Positions 8,066 through 16,773 are shown, numbered from the stretch's first letter. The stretch: DNA of 64,000 bases from Gillisella vitis (GCF_001541345.2 NZ_LMVL02000008.1:62001-126000); one strand, 5' to 3'. The notes: a model not told the origin generated them from the sequence alone. Made by a program: numbers and translations.

Positions 8066-10222
8066 TCAATTGATATCCACTCTGCCTGCCATGATTTCGA
8101 TGGTTTTACCAACAATGCGGATGGTTCCATCATCCGAAAGTTCAATGTGAGACTCTCCGCAGGCGAGGATCAGCGTCTTGCCAGCATACACTTCCACATT
8201 CTCACCTCCGGCAAAGATCTTACTACCGTCGGCTTCCTCATGGGTTGTGCCATCAACCGAGATGGAGTAGTCGCCCTCCACGTCAATATGGGCATTTCGT
8301 CCTACCGTCACTCGCCAGTCAGTACCGGCGTTTAGGATCGAACTTCCCTGCACAAAGCTTACTGACGAAAACGGCTCGATACCACCAGCGACAGCCATTC
8401 CGGCAAGCTTGGTTGAGTTCAGCAGACTGACGAGATCAAATTCTCCCCAGGACGAGTCAGTTTTCATTGTCTTCGATATGAAATTGAGTCCAGCAGCTGG
8501 AGCCGTAACAGTACGGATGTCCATGAAGCCAACTTGCTCGATATTGAAGCCTCCCACCTGGGTTTCCTTGTTCTTATGAACAGTGGCGTTCTGATTCCCC
8601 TCAACAATTGTGTGATCGTTTGAGCCAACGATGAGGGCATTGTTGTCTTCCACTGCTGTGTACATATCCTTTTGAGCGTGCATGAAAATCTCTTCTCTGC
8701 CGGACTCGTCTTCGAATCTGAGTTCATTGAATCCTTTCCCCTTATGCGTCTTGGTCTTAAACGTGGACCTCGTCTTATTCGCCGGCAAATCATACGGCAC
8801 TGGGTTGTTCGTATTCGGCACGACGCCCGTTACCAGCGGTCTGTCCGGGTCGCCGTCGATATAGGCGATCATGACTTCCATGCCGATGCGGGGGATGACC
8901 TGGGAGCCCCAGAGGCCGCCGGCCCAGCTTTGGGAGACGCGGATCCAGCAGGTGTCGGAGCCGTCTTTTTTGGCGCGTCTGTCCCAGGGGAACCAGGCTT
9001 TGATCCGGCCGTATTTGTCAGGATGAATTTCCTCCCCCGAGGGGCCTGCGACAATGGCCACCTGCGCGCCTTCGATGCGGGGGCGTTTGGTGGTGCGATG
9101 CGGGGTTAAGGGGATACGGGACGGTATGGCGTCGAATTCGTTGATATATTCCGGCTGATTTTCCGTGGTTTCATAGGAGCGATCCACCACCCAATGGGTG
9201 ATCCGGGTAATCACATGCTCTTCGTATTTGTGTTCCGGGTGGGGTTCTTCATACGGGTTGAAGCGTCGTCCCGGTTCCAGCACACGCACGGTCGATTGGC
9301 CTTTGATCCGCTCGTGATCCGCCTGTGTCGCCTGAGCGCGCAATTTACCGACGCGCTCCATTTCGGTGTAATCTGCGGCGCGGGCGGGGTAGTTGTAAAG
9401 CTCGCGCTTGGCATTGCCCGATAACTCCACGAGAGAAGGGGTCTGCGAGCGTGGAATGAAGTTCGGCGTTTCAAAATTCCAGTCGGCATCGACGCGCTGG
9501 CCTGGGACATAACTGAAGCGCCTCATCCATTCGGTGATGTGGTTGCGGTCGGAAGAGCCTTGGGCGATCCGCACGGTGTCATCGCCTTCCGCGCTGGCCG
9601 ATGCCTTTGACCAGGCAATCTGGTGGTCCGTTACTCTCAGGCGATGGATGCCCTTATCATGTTGAAACCAATAGAAGATTCCATCTTCTTCCAGGCGGCG
9701 AAGCAGGTAGTCGAGGTCACTTTCCTGCCATTGGACAGAATAGCCTTGCGCCGGGGGCTTGTTCTGTAGAAAGCCGATATCCGGCTGCGGCAGGCCATGT
9801 TCGGAAAACAGCGTTTCCAGCACCTGGATCGATGTCATATCCAGCCAGATCCGGCAATCGGAGCGGCGGGACAGCAGCCACATCTGCGGACGGATGGTGA
9901 GCGTGTAGGAGCGTAACCCGCGCGTGACCGGCGGGCCTTCCTCAAGATCGGTCACCAAGCCATTGAACGGGCGGCGTAGACCATCCTCGCCCAACTCGCC
10001 CTGGCGGATTTCCAGGGAAATGTCGACTAGCTTACCGATCAGCTCTTCCGGCTTGACCGCTTCACGCTTGGCGCGGACATGCAGAGTGATTTCGAACAGA
10101 CGATTGACGCCCTCATCCACCTTCATCCGCTCCGGCAGCAATTGATCCTCACCCAGCGGAGAGGAGACCTTTAAAACGCGGCTGGCCTGAATGAAATCGG
10201 CAGTCAATATGTCGTCGAACAT
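8066..10222 (-). CDS. vgrG: VgrG type VI secretion spike protein
   Basis: The 718-residue product is a full VgrG. The N-terminal gp27-like part runs to about residue 360 and includes the YSVQWQESDLDYLLRRLEEDGI segment. It is followed by the gp5 OB-fold (EIHPDKYGRIKAWFPWDRR, WIRVSQSWAGGLWGSQVIPRIGMEV, GDPDRPLVTGVV), then the beta-helical spike with DUF2345-like repeats ending at VGKTIEIMAGRVDIN. No toxin domain follows, so it is not an evolved VgrG. The ATG at 10222 is preferred over an in-frame start 26 codons earlier because of GGGGGCC upstream. No T6SS sheath or membrane-complex genes are in the window, so this is an auxiliary vgrG island. Confidence 0.95.
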   Translation of the reverse strand: MFDDILTADFIQASRVLKVSSPLGEDQLLPERMKVDEGVNRLFEITLHVRAKREAVKPEELIGKLVDISLEIRQGELGEDGLRRPFNGLVTDLEEGPPVTRGLRSYTLTIRPQMWLLSRRSDCRIWLDMTSIQVLETLFSEHGLPQPDIGFLQNKPPAQGYSVQWQESDLDYLLRRLEEDGIFYWFQHDKGIHRLRVTDHQIAWSKASASAEGDDTVRIAQGSSDRNHITEWMRRFSYVPGQRVDADWNFETPNFIPRSQTPSLVELSGNAKRELYNYPARAADYTEMERVGKLRAQATQADHERIKGQSTVRVLEPGRRFNPYEEPHPEHKYEEHVITRITHWVVDRSYETTENQPEYINEFDAIPSRIPLTPHRTTKRPRIEGAQVAIVAGPSGEEIHPDKYGRIKAWFPWDRRAKKDGSDTCWIRVSQSWAGGLWGSQVIPRIGMEVMIAYIDGDPDRPLVTGVVPNTNNPVPYDLPANKTRSTFKTKTHKGKGFNELRFEDESGREEIFMHAQKDMYTAVEDNNALIVGSNDHTIVEGNQNATVHKNKETQVGGFNIEQVGFMDIRTVTAPAAGLNFISKTMKTDSSWGEFDLVSLLNSTKLAGMAVAGGIEPFSSVSFVQGSSILNAGTDWRVTVGRNAHIDVEGDYSISVDGTTHEEADGSKIFAGGENVEVYAGKTLILACGESHIELSDDGTIRIVGKTIEIMAGRVDIN

Positions 10223-10427
10223 CGTAAGGCCCCCGGGATTGCGTCTTAAAATATCAAATGCAATATCGATGGCCCGCCCGAACTGTTTCAAACACGCCAT
10301 CCCTATGGCGAAATTAGACTAGCTTTCCGAAAGGTCAAGGTTTTGGTTGTGTTGCCGGATATGTTTGTTTTTTCGGTTGCGAATGATCATTCGTGAACGG
10401 AAAGGGCGATGCAGAATTGCGCAAAGT

Positions 10428-10919
10428 CTAACCGGCCAGCACCTTGCCAGCGTTGATCTTGACGACGTCTTCGCCGACAAAAACGATGACATAGCCGCCG
10501 ACCGCCTCGGCGTCGGCGGCCCAGCGGCGCAACGTGCTGATGTAGGGTTCGTGACGCCATACCTCTGGAAACGCCGGATCGACCAAGACCGTGATTTGCG
10601 GGCCTTGAGTGTAGACCATCATCTTTGCCTTGGCCGGTTCCCATTCCGGGCTGAGACTGGCGCTTGTCATCCACAGACAGAGAAAGTCTCGGCAGAGCTG
10701 CGGTCTGTCGGGGTAGATCGTGCAGCCTTTCTCGGCTGTGCAGTGGGTGCACCAGGTATTGGCGGGCTTTGCCAAGGCGTCGATATCCGGCAGACGGCAA
10801 CAGAGCGTGCAGGTGCCGCACGTGCGAGCGGGCAGGGTTGCCGGGGCTGGGGACATGTCGAGGGGCATAGGGCGGTTTTTGCAGCTTTGAGATGGAAAAC
10901 CTGCCGTAGCATAAGGCAA
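10428..10919 (-). CDS. YkgJ-type CxxCxxCC zinc/iron-chelating protein
   Basis: The product (163 residues, or 146 if it starts at the ATG of 10868) has the Cys cluster of the YkgJ/UPF0153 family: CGTCTLCC, then CTHC, GCTIYPDRPQLCRDFLC. These residues probably bind Fe-S or zinc; the role of the family is not established. No strong ribosome binding site marks either start. It stands alone between vgrG and the saccharopine-dehydrogenase-like gene. Confidence 0.82.
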   Translation of the reverse strand: MPYATAGFPSQSCKNRPMPLDMSPAPATLPARTCGTCTLCCRLPDIDALAKPANTWCTHCTAEKGCTIYPDRPQLCRDFLCLWMTSASLSPEWEPAKAKMMVYTQGPQITVLVDPAFPEVWRHEPYISTLRRWAADAEAVGGYVIVFVGEDVVKINAGKVLAG

Positions 10920-10980
10920 ACGCCTACGCCATGCGCCTCACCCTTAAACGATTGTCCGGGTGAGGGGGGCATGACTTCGC

Positions 10981-12102
10981 TTATGCCGCTGCGTATTCGT
11001 GGCGCTTGCGGGCGATCGGGGCGGCTGGCGATTGATAGAGCTGGCCGAAGCGATTGGCGAGAAAGGCGTCGAGGCTGATTTCTTCCTGGCGCACGAAGCC
11101 GGATTGGGGCAATGCACCCTCAGCCAACAGGTCAAGCACGGCGCAAATGCCAGCGGCGGTGGTGATCTGGATGGCGCTCATTTTCTTAGTCGCTACAGTC
11201 CCGGCATAGACCTTGTTGGCATAGGTTTCCTGCATATAGCGGCCTTCGCGCCAGCCGCAAACGGTGACGAAAATCACCACCACATCCTGCATGGTGGCGG
11301 GCAGGGCGTTTTCAAATAGGTCCTTCAGCACATCGCGGCGGTTCTTCAGGTTAAAGTCGTTGAGCAGCGCCTTGATGATTGCCTGATGACCAGGGTAGCG
11401 GATGGTGCGGTAATTCATCGTCCGCACCCGGCCCTCCAGGGTTTTTGCCAGCGTGCCGAGACCACCTGACGTGTTGAAGGCTTCATATGTCACGCCATCA
11501 AGCGAAAATTCCTCACGCTCTTCCATGGCAGGCACGCTGATCATCCGGCCCTCGACAATGGCTTCACAGGGCTCGATATATTCGTTGATCAAGCCGTCCG
11601 TGCTCCAGGTGAGGTTATAGTTCAGCGCATTGGACGGGTATTGCGGCAGCGCGCCGACCCGCATTCGCACGCTGTCCAACGTCTCGAAGCGCTGTGCCAG
11701 ATCATGGGCGACGATGGAAATGAAGCCGGGGGCAAGGCCGCCTTGGGGGATAAAGGCGGTGCGCGCACCCTCCGCCAGCGCCTCGACTTTTTTCGTCGTG
11801 GCCACGTCCTCGGTCAGGTCGAGATAATGGCAGCCACTGCGCGCCGCACTTTCGGCAATCGCGCCAGTCATGTGAAAAGGGGCGGCAGAGAGAACCGCGA
11901 ACTGACCGTGAAGATGGGCATCCAAGGCGTTGCTATGGGTAATGTCGACCAAAGCCGTGGCGATACCGGGGTGAGTGGCAAGCTTTGCCAATTGCTCGGC
12001 GCTACGGTCGGCAACCGTTACCCGGTAATCGCCTGTCTCTGCCAAAAGATGGGCAATTGCCCCGCCAATCTTGCCCGCGCCAATGATGGAAATGTTTTTC
12101 AT
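10981..12102 (-). CDS. Saccharopine dehydrogenase-like NAD(P)-binding protein
   Basis: The 373-residue product opens with a Rossmann motif, ISIIGAGKIGGAIAHLLAETGDY, and continues with the saccharopine dehydrogenase / LYS9 pattern (GCHYLDLTED, IPQGGLAPGFISIVAHDLA, TSGGLGTLAKTL). Members act on amino-acid-derived imines (lysine, carboxynorspermidine or similar); the substrate is not clear here. An Lrp-type regulator is transcribed divergently from a 121-base gap, an arrangement common for amino-acid catabolic enzymes, so Lrp control by an amino acid is likely. No other lysine-pathway gene is adjacent. Confidence 0.85.
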   Translation of the reverse strand: MKNISIIGAGKIGGAIAHLLAETGDYRVTVADRSAEQLAKLATHPGIATALVDITHSNALDAHLHGQFAVLSAAPFHMTGAIAESAARSGCHYLDLTEDVATTKKVEALAEGARTAFIPQGGLAPGFISIVAHDLAQRFETLDSVRMRVGALPQYPSNALNYNLTWSTDGLINEYIEPCEAIVEGRMISVPAMEEREEFSLDGVTYEAFNTSGGLGTLAKTLEGRVRTMNYRTIRYPGHQAIIKALLNDFNLKNRRDVLKDLFENALPATMQDVVVIFVTVCGWREGRYMQETYANKVYAGTVATKKMSAIQITTAAGICAVLDLLAEGALPQSGFVRQEEISLDAFLANRFGQLYQSPAAPIARKRHEYAAA

Positions 12103-12223
12103 GATCGTTCCCCTGATGCTTTTGACGAGCCTTCAGTGTGGAGCCGATCCCTGTCGATTCACAGTGGCAAATTGAGCGTTTTCGCTTACAATAGTGGACG
12201 ATTTGCCGAGAGGATTGAGCAGA

Positions 12224-12655
12224 ATGCAGGTCTCCGATAAGGACCGTGAATTGCTGGCGCTGTTGGGCGAAAACGCCCGCATGCCGGTGGCCACGCTGGC
12301 GCGACGGCTTGGCCTATCGCGCACCACGGTGCAGGCGCGGCTGGAACGGCTGGAGCGGGAAGGGGTGATTACCGGTTACGGACTCCGTCTATCGGACGCC
12401 TATCAAAGCGGGCTGATCCGCGCCCATGTGATGATCACCATGGCGCCCAAGGCATTGACCAACGTTACGGCAGAGCTGGCCGCCATCCCGCAGGTCACGG
12501 CGCTGCATTCCGTCAACGGTCCTTACGACCTGATCGCCATGCTGGCAGCGCCCTCAATCCAGGAGCTGGACCGGCTGATTGACCGAATTGGGGAACTGTC
12601 GGGGGTGGAGCGGACGCTGTCGTCGATTATTCTATCGACGCGGATTGCGCGGTGA
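12224..12655 (+). CDS. Lrp/AsnC family transcriptional regulator
   Basis: The 143-residue product has an N-terminal winged helix-turn-helix (LLALLGENARMPVATLARRL, then GLSRTTVQARLERLEREGVI) and a C-terminal RAM/AsnC ligand domain (residues about 65-140). The ATG at 12224 is preferred because GAGGA lies nine bases upstream; a GTG at 12194 is in frame. It is divergent from the saccharopine dehydrogenase-like gene and probably regulates that gene and itself. Confidence 0.92.
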   Translation: MQVSDKDRELLALLGENARMPVATLARRLGLSRTTVQARLERLEREGVITGYGLRLSDAYQSGLIRAHVMITMAPKALTNVTAELAAIPQVTALHSVNGPYDLIAMLAAPSIQELDRLIDRIGELSGVERTLSSIILSTRIAR

Positions 12656-12671
12656 TCGTCTTGTATGGTGA

Positions 12672-12944
12672 TCATTTCCTATAGTGGTAGCGGCATTGCA
12701 CAATATCCAGCCGCTGTTCCTGGCCAGACCCCGAAACGCAATAGACAAGCCGATGATCGCCAGCGATGCGCCTCGACCAGAAGCCTGCTAGATCGCCTTT
12801 CAGCGGCTCGGGCTTTCCAAGGCCGGTAAACGGTGTTCTCTTGGCGTTGCGGATCAGGTCGTTGATTTTCGAGACCATTTTCAGGTCGGTTTGGAGCCAG
12901 AATTCGTAATCGTCCCAGGCATTCTCGGTCCAGCCCAGCTTCAT
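12672..12944 (-). CDS. yoeB: YoeB-type mRNA-cleaving toxin
   Basis: The 90-residue product matches the Txe/YoeB family of RelE-fold ribosome-dependent mRNases. The catalytic set known from E. coli YoeB is visible: Glu46 in KPEPLKG, Arg65 in GDHRLVY, and the C-terminal His87-Tyr88 in CRYHYRK. The Trp-Glu-Asn-Ala-Trp segment near the N-terminus is also typical. It lies three bases after the antitoxin gene and would be co-transcribed. All key residues are present, so the toxin looks active. Confidence 0.95.
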   Translation of the reverse strand: MKLGWTENAWDDYEFWLQTDLKMVSKINDLIRNAKRTPFTGLGKPEPLKGDLAGFWSRRIAGDHRLVYCVSGSGQEQRLDIVQCRYHYRK

Positions 12945-12947
12945 CGT

Positions 12948-13220
12948 TTAAGTATCCTGGCCGTCATCCGGCTCGGTTGGATCGCGGTCAGTGACCTTCC
13001 CTTGGCGCAGTTGTTCGATGCTGTCGCGCAGGCGTTCGGCGTTGGCCGGGTTGGACAGGAGATGCAAGGTTTCCTGCATGCTCTCATATTCTCCTTCAGC
13101 AATCACCACCACGGCCTCCTTGCCCTGGCGGGTCACCAGCAAGGGCGCGCGTGATTCCAGCACGCTGTCGAAATGATGGGCGAAATTCTGGCGGAATTCG
13201 GTGAAACGGACATTGGTCAT
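12948..13220 (-). CDS. yefM: YefM-type antitoxin (Phd/YefM family)
   Basis: The 90-residue product has the Phd/YefM DNA-binding N-terminus (VRFTEFRQNFAHHFDSV, then LLVTRQGKEAVVVIAEGEYESMQETLHLL) and an acidic C-terminal tail that would wrap the toxin. It is the first gene of the pair, directly upstream of yoeB. YefM proteins repress their own operon through TGTACA-containing sites, and two such repeats lie just upstream of this gene. Confidence 0.93.
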   Translation of the reverse strand: MTNVRFTEFRQNFAHHFDSVLESRAPLLVTRQGKEAVVVIAEGEYESMQETLHLLSNPANAERLRDSIEQLRQGKVTDRDPTEPDDGQDT

Positions 13221-13239
13221 GGTCTATGCCTCAATAATC

Positions 13240-13257
13240 TGTACGTATTTCTGTACA
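13240..13257 (-). promoter_or_regulatory. Probable yefM-yoeB operator
   Basis: TGTACG (13240-13245) and TGTACA (13252-13257) are spaced 12 bases apart, 20 bases upstream of the antitoxin start. A TGTACA core in two half-sites is the known YefM-YoeB operator pattern in E. coli, so this is the likely autoregulation site. Confidence 0.65.
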
Positions 13258-13295
13258 TTAATTGTTGCATCGAAGTCAACTGGATTGCCGACATG

Positions 13296-13330
13296 CAAAG
13301 CCACCCGCAAGAGTTTTGCGGGTGGCTTTG
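13296..13330 (-). terminator. leuA terminator
   Basis: Perfect 15-base inverted repeat CAAAGCCACCCGCAA / TTGCGGGTGGCTTTG with a five-base loop, 33 bases after the leuA stop. It separates leuA from the toxin-antitoxin operon. T-runs are short on both strands. Confidence 0.75.
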
Positions 13331-13362
13331 GTTCTTTCGGGTTGCTGTGAAGTCGGCTTCCC

Positions 13363-15069
13363 TTACTTCGCCCTTGCGTCCAGTACCCGGTTGGCGGCCG
13401 AGACGATGGCTTCCAGCGAGGCGGTGACGATGTTCTGGTTGATACCGGAGCCGAACAGGCGGCCGCCGGGATGGTCCATTTCCACATAGGCGATGGCGGC
13501 AGCATTGGAGCCATGTTGCAGGGAGTGCTCGGAATAATCGCGCACGGAGATCTCAATGCCCAGATAGGTGGAGAGCGCGTTGACGAAGCCGTCAATCGGG
13601 CCATTGCCCTTGCCCTCGATGCGCTTCACCTCGCCGCCATCAGTGATTTCGGCAGCGACGATCCGCACGCCTTTGGTGGCCGTGTCGGGATAGGTGTGGT
13701 GATCGACGAATTTCAGCCGGGCATTGGGCTGGTCGATATAACGGCTGATAAAGCTGTCATAGATCCGCTTGGAGGGCAGTTCCACGCCTTCTTCATCGGT
13801 AATGCGCTGGATTTCCTCGCGGAACTCCACCTGCAGGTTGCGCGGCAGGTTGATGCCGTAATCCTGTTGCAAGATATAGGCGATGCCGCCCTTGCCGGAC
13901 TGCGAGTTGATGCGGATGATCGCCTCATAGGAGCGACCGACATCCTGCGGATCGATGGGCAGATAGGGGACCTCCCAGACCGGGGAATTGGCCTTTTTCA
14001 CCGCCTTCATCCCCTTGTTGATCGCATCCTGATGCGAGCCGGAAAAGGCGGTATACACCAGTTCGCCAACATAGGGATGGCGCTCCGGAATGGTCATTTC
14101 ATTGGCATATTCATAGACATCCTTGATGCGCTCGATCTGCGAGCAGTCCAGCTCGGGATCGATGCCCTGGGTGTACATGTTCAATGCCAGCGTCACCACA
14201 TCGACATTGCCGGTGCGTTCGCCATTGCCAAACAGCGTACCTTCCACCCGGTCGGCGCCTGCCATCAGCGCCAATTCGGTGGCGGCGATGCCGGTGCCGC
14301 GGTCGTTGTGGGGATGCAGCGAGATGATGACGTTTTCGCGGTTGTCGATATTGCGGCACATCCATTCGATCTGGTCGGCATAGATGTTCGGCGTCGCCAT
14401 TTCCACAGTCGAGGGCAGGTTGAGGATCAGCTTGTTGTCGGCGGTCGGCTTGATCTCGGCGATGACGGCGTTGCAGATCTCCAGCGCCACGTCCAACTCG
14501 GTGCCGGTAAAGCTTTCCGGCGAATATTCAAACCGGTAGCCGCCGCCAGCCTTGGTGGCCATGTCGATAATCATTTTCGCCGCATCGACGGCGATCTGCT
14601 TGATGCCGGGAACGTCCTTGGCAAACACCACGCGGCGCTGCAATTCCGAGGTCGAGTTATAGAAATGGATGATTGGCTTATGTGCGCCTTCCAGGGCCTC
14701 AAAGGTGCGGGTGATCAGCTCCGGGCGGCATTGCACCAGCACTTGCAAGGAGACATCATCTGCCACATTTCCTTGCTCGACGCACCAGCGAGCAAAGTCG
14801 AAATCGGTCTGTGAGGCCGAGGGAAAGCCGATCTCGATTTCCTTGAAGCCCATGTCCAGCAACAGCTGGAACATCCGGGCCTTGCGGTCGTGGCCCATCG
14901 GATTGACCAGTGACTGGTTGCCGTCGCGCAGATCGACCGAGCACCAGATCGGTGCCTGTGTAATGGTTTTGCCCGGCCAGGTTCGGTCGGAAATGTCGAT
15001 CTGCGGGTAGGGCCGGTATTTGTTTGCCGCGTCGGGCATGCCCTTTTTGACGGAATTGGTCTTCAACAT
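13363..15069 (-). CDS. leuA: 2-isopropylmalate synthase
   Basis: LeuA condenses acetyl-CoA with 2-oxoisovalerate in the first committed step to leucine. The 568-residue length and the N-terminal block (KYRPYPQIDISDRTWP) match the long LeuA class of rhizobia and actinobacteria. The catalytic SVDLRDGNQSL lies at about residues 44-54 and the metal-binding SLHPHNDRGTG at about 250. The C-terminal regulatory (LeuA dimer) domain is complete. The start has GAGAAGAGAG upstream. A candidate leucine-rich leader peptide with alternative hairpins lies upstream and probably controls the gene. Confidence 0.97.
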   Translation of the reverse strand: MLKTNSVKKGMPDAANKYRPYPQIDISDRTWPGKTITQAPIWCSVDLRDGNQSLVNPMGHDRKARMFQLLLDMGFKEIEIGFPSASQTDFDFARWCVEQGNVADDVSLQVLVQCRPELITRTFEALEGAHKPIIHFYNSTSELQRRVVFAKDVPGIKQIAVDAAKMIIDMATKAGGGYRFEYSPESFTGTELDVALEICNAVIAEIKPTADNKLILNLPSTVEMATPNIYADQIEWMCRNIDNRENVIISLHPHNDRGTGIAATELALMAGADRVEGTLFGNGERTGNVDVVTLALNMYTQGIDPELDCSQIERIKDVYEYANEMTIPERHPYVGELVYTAFSGSHQDAINKGMKAVKKANSPVWEVPYLPIDPQDVGRSYEAIIRINSQSGKGGIAYILQQDYGINLPRNLQVEFREEIQRITDEEGVELPSKRIYDSFISRYIDQPNARLKFVDHHTYPDTATKGVRIVAAEITDGGEVKRIEGKGNGPIDGFVNALSTYLGIEISVRDYSEHSLQHGSNAAAIAYVEMDHPGGRLFGSGINQNIVTASLEAIVSAANRVLDARAK

Positions 15070-15140
15070 GTTCGCTCTCTTCTCATCCCGAATATGCCCG
15101 GCTTATAGCGGATCGAGTGCCGCACGCGAATGCAAAATTC

Positions 15141-15237
15141 GGCCCCTTAGGGGTCAACAGTCAAAATTGTGGAGTGGTGAGGAGCAATCGCCTGCAACGG
15201 CTAACCCGGCCGCCGGGCGCTCCTCAATGGACCCGGC
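15141..15237 (-). promoter_or_regulatory. Candidate leucine attenuator structures before leuA
   Basis: On the minus strand the end of the leader peptide carries GCCGGG (15237-15232), which can pair with CCCGGC (15217-15212). The same CCCGG can instead pair with CCGGG at 15209-15205. An outer pair GAGGAGC (15225-15219) / GCTCCTC (15185-15179) encloses the second form. A later ACCCC/GGGGC hairpin (around 15154-15142) is followed by GAATTTTGC. Mutually exclusive pairing next to a Leu-codon run fits attenuation, but the T-run is weak, so the exact mechanism is unclear. Confidence 0.5.
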
Positions 15238-15349
15238 AACCGCGGATAAGGTCGAGAAGAAGAAGCGAGGATAGGGCGCGCAAAGCTGCGGCGCGGCTAA
15301 AATTGCCCCGCTGTGCAGTCTTCGTCATGGAATGGCCCGATGTCTTCAT
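15224..15349 (-). CDS. Candidate leucine leader peptide upstream of leuA
   Basis: An ATG at 15349 opens a 41-codon frame ending at TGA 15224 and containing CTT CTT CTT CTC GAC CTT (four Leu, Asp, Leu) near its end; a second in-frame ATG is at 15328. The C-terminal sequence is SLLLLDLIRGCRVH. A promoter-like pair, CTTGCC (15386-15381) and TATAGA (15362-15357) with an 18-base gap, places the transcript start at about 15350, so the ATG would be at or next to the 5' end, as proposed here for trpL. Stalling at the Leu run would switch the downstream pairing. The gene is inferred from design only. Confidence 0.6.
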   Translation of the reverse strand: MKTSGHSMTKTAQRGNFSRAAALRALSSLLLLDLIRGCRVH

Positions 15350-15416
15350 GCTTCAATCTATAATCAGCGGTTTCCGGGCTGGCAAGGGTAATTTTCATCA
15401 AGGCTGCGGATGACGC

Positions 15417-16601
15417 TCAGCGCCGCAGCCGGACGGCGAACCGGGTCAATCCCAGCATGGCCAGGCCGCCGATCAATCCCCAGAAGGCGGCGGAAATGCC
15501 AAGAAGCGAAATGCCCGAGGCGGTGACCAAAAAGGTGACGGCGGCGGCTTCGCGGGTCGTGGGTTCGCGGAAAGCCGAAACGATTGACCCGGAAAAGGCG
15601 CCGATCAGCGCAAGACCGGCCACCGATTCGATCAGGATGGCGGGTGCCAGCCCGACGAAGGAGGTGACCACACCGGCCAAAAGCCCAAGCACCAGATAGC
15701 CGACGCTGCCGATCATCGCCGCCCAGTAGCGTCGCTGCGGATCGGCATGGGCATCATGGCCCGCCGCCATGGCGGCAGTGACGGCGGCGAGATTGATGGC
15801 ATGGCCGCCAAAGGGCGCAGCAAAGGCGGTGAACAGGCCGGTAATGGTGAAAAGCGGACCCGGCCTTGGGTGGTAATCATGCACTTTCAGCACGGCGATG
15901 CCTGGAATGTTCTGCGAGGCCATGGTGACGATAAACAGGGGCAATGCGATGGACACCATCGATGCGAATGTGAACGTCGGCATCACGAATGCCACCGGCG
16001 GTACCAAGGACGCACCCAATGCCGCGAATGCGCCGTCGGGCAGGGGAACGGCGAACACCAGGACCAGAACGAAGGCAGCAAGCGCGGCAGGAACGGCAAA
16101 GAGCCGGTTGATGGTGCCGACAATCGCCCAGGCCAGCAGGATTGGCAGGCCGAGCAGCGGGCTTTCTTCGATGGCTTTGAACGGGGCAAAGCAGAGGCCG
16201 ACGATCACCCCTGAGAGCATGGCATTGGCAAGCGGGGCGGGAATGGCGCCGATGGCCCGGCCAAGCGGCTTGAACAGCCCGGCAATGACGATCAGCGCGG
16301 CGCACACCAGAAACGCCCCGACCGCCGCTGAAAAACCGCCCTGCGGCACACCGGCTGTCACCAGCAGGGCAGCACCCGGCGTCGACCAGGCAATAGAAAT
16401 CGGCATCCGCGTCTTGAGACAGACGATAAGACCGCAAATGCCCATGGAGACCGACAGCGCCATTAGGCCGGAAGCCGCCTGCAGATCGCTGGCGCCAACC
16501 CCTTTCAGCCCTTGCAGGATAACGGCGAAGGAACTGGCAAAGCCGACAAAGGCCACCAGAAGCCCCATGAACAGGCTTTGCGGCGAGAATTCTTTCAGCA
16601 T
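15417..16601 (-). CDS. BenE-family benzoate/H+ symporter-like transporter
   Basis: The 394-residue product has 11-12 hydrophobic segments and the BenE pattern: an N-terminal FSPQSLFMGLLVAFVGFASS, the PISIAWSTPGAALL motif, PLANAMLSGVIVGLCFAPF, and the GGHAINLAAVTAAMAAG stretch. BenE proteins are proposed proton-coupled carriers of benzoate or related aromatic acids. No aromatic degradation genes are nearby, so the substrate is open. The ATG at 16601 is preferred; an in-frame GTG six codons earlier (16619) is possible. Confidence 0.88.
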   Translation of the reverse strand: MLKEFSPQSLFMGLLVAFVGFASSFAVILQGLKGVGASDLQAASGLMALSVSMGICGLIVCLKTRMPISIAWSTPGAALLVTAGVPQGGFSAAVGAFLVCAALIVIAGLFKPLGRAIGAIPAPLANAMLSGVIVGLCFAPFKAIEESPLLGLPILLAWAIVGTINRLFAVPAALAAFVLVLVFAVPLPDGAFAALGASLVPPVAFVMPTFTFASMVSIALPLFIVTMASQNIPGIAVLKVHDYHPRPGPLFTITGLFTAFAAPFGGHAINLAAVTAAMAAGHDAHADPQRRYWAAMIGSVGYLVLGLLAGVVTSFVGLAPAILIESVAGLALIGAFSGSIVSAFREPTTREAAAVTFLVTASGISLLGISAAFWGLIGGLAMLGLTRFAVRLRR

Positions 16602-16719
16602 GCGGATGGTCCCGGCCACAGTATCGATCCGGCTGGAACATCAGGTTTTAATGAAACACGCAAGGCTGAGATGAGGCAAATGGGTACGTATCGAAACACA
16701 TTTGCGATGGCAGGCACAC

Positions 16720-16753
16720 AAAACAAAACCCCGCCGGATTGCTCCGACGGGGT
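16720..16753 (-). terminator. clpP terminator
   Basis: On the minus strand ACCCCGTCGGA and TCCGGCGGGGT pair around a four-base loop with one mismatch, followed by TTTTGTTTTG. It lies 20 bases after the clpP stop. Confidence 0.85.
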
Positions 16754-16773
16754 CTATCTTCAAAGTTGTGTTA

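Noticed and set aside
13471-14814. A 447-codon plus-strand frame over leuA
   Set aside because: Antisense to leuA, no start signal, and the similarity is entirely on the other strand.
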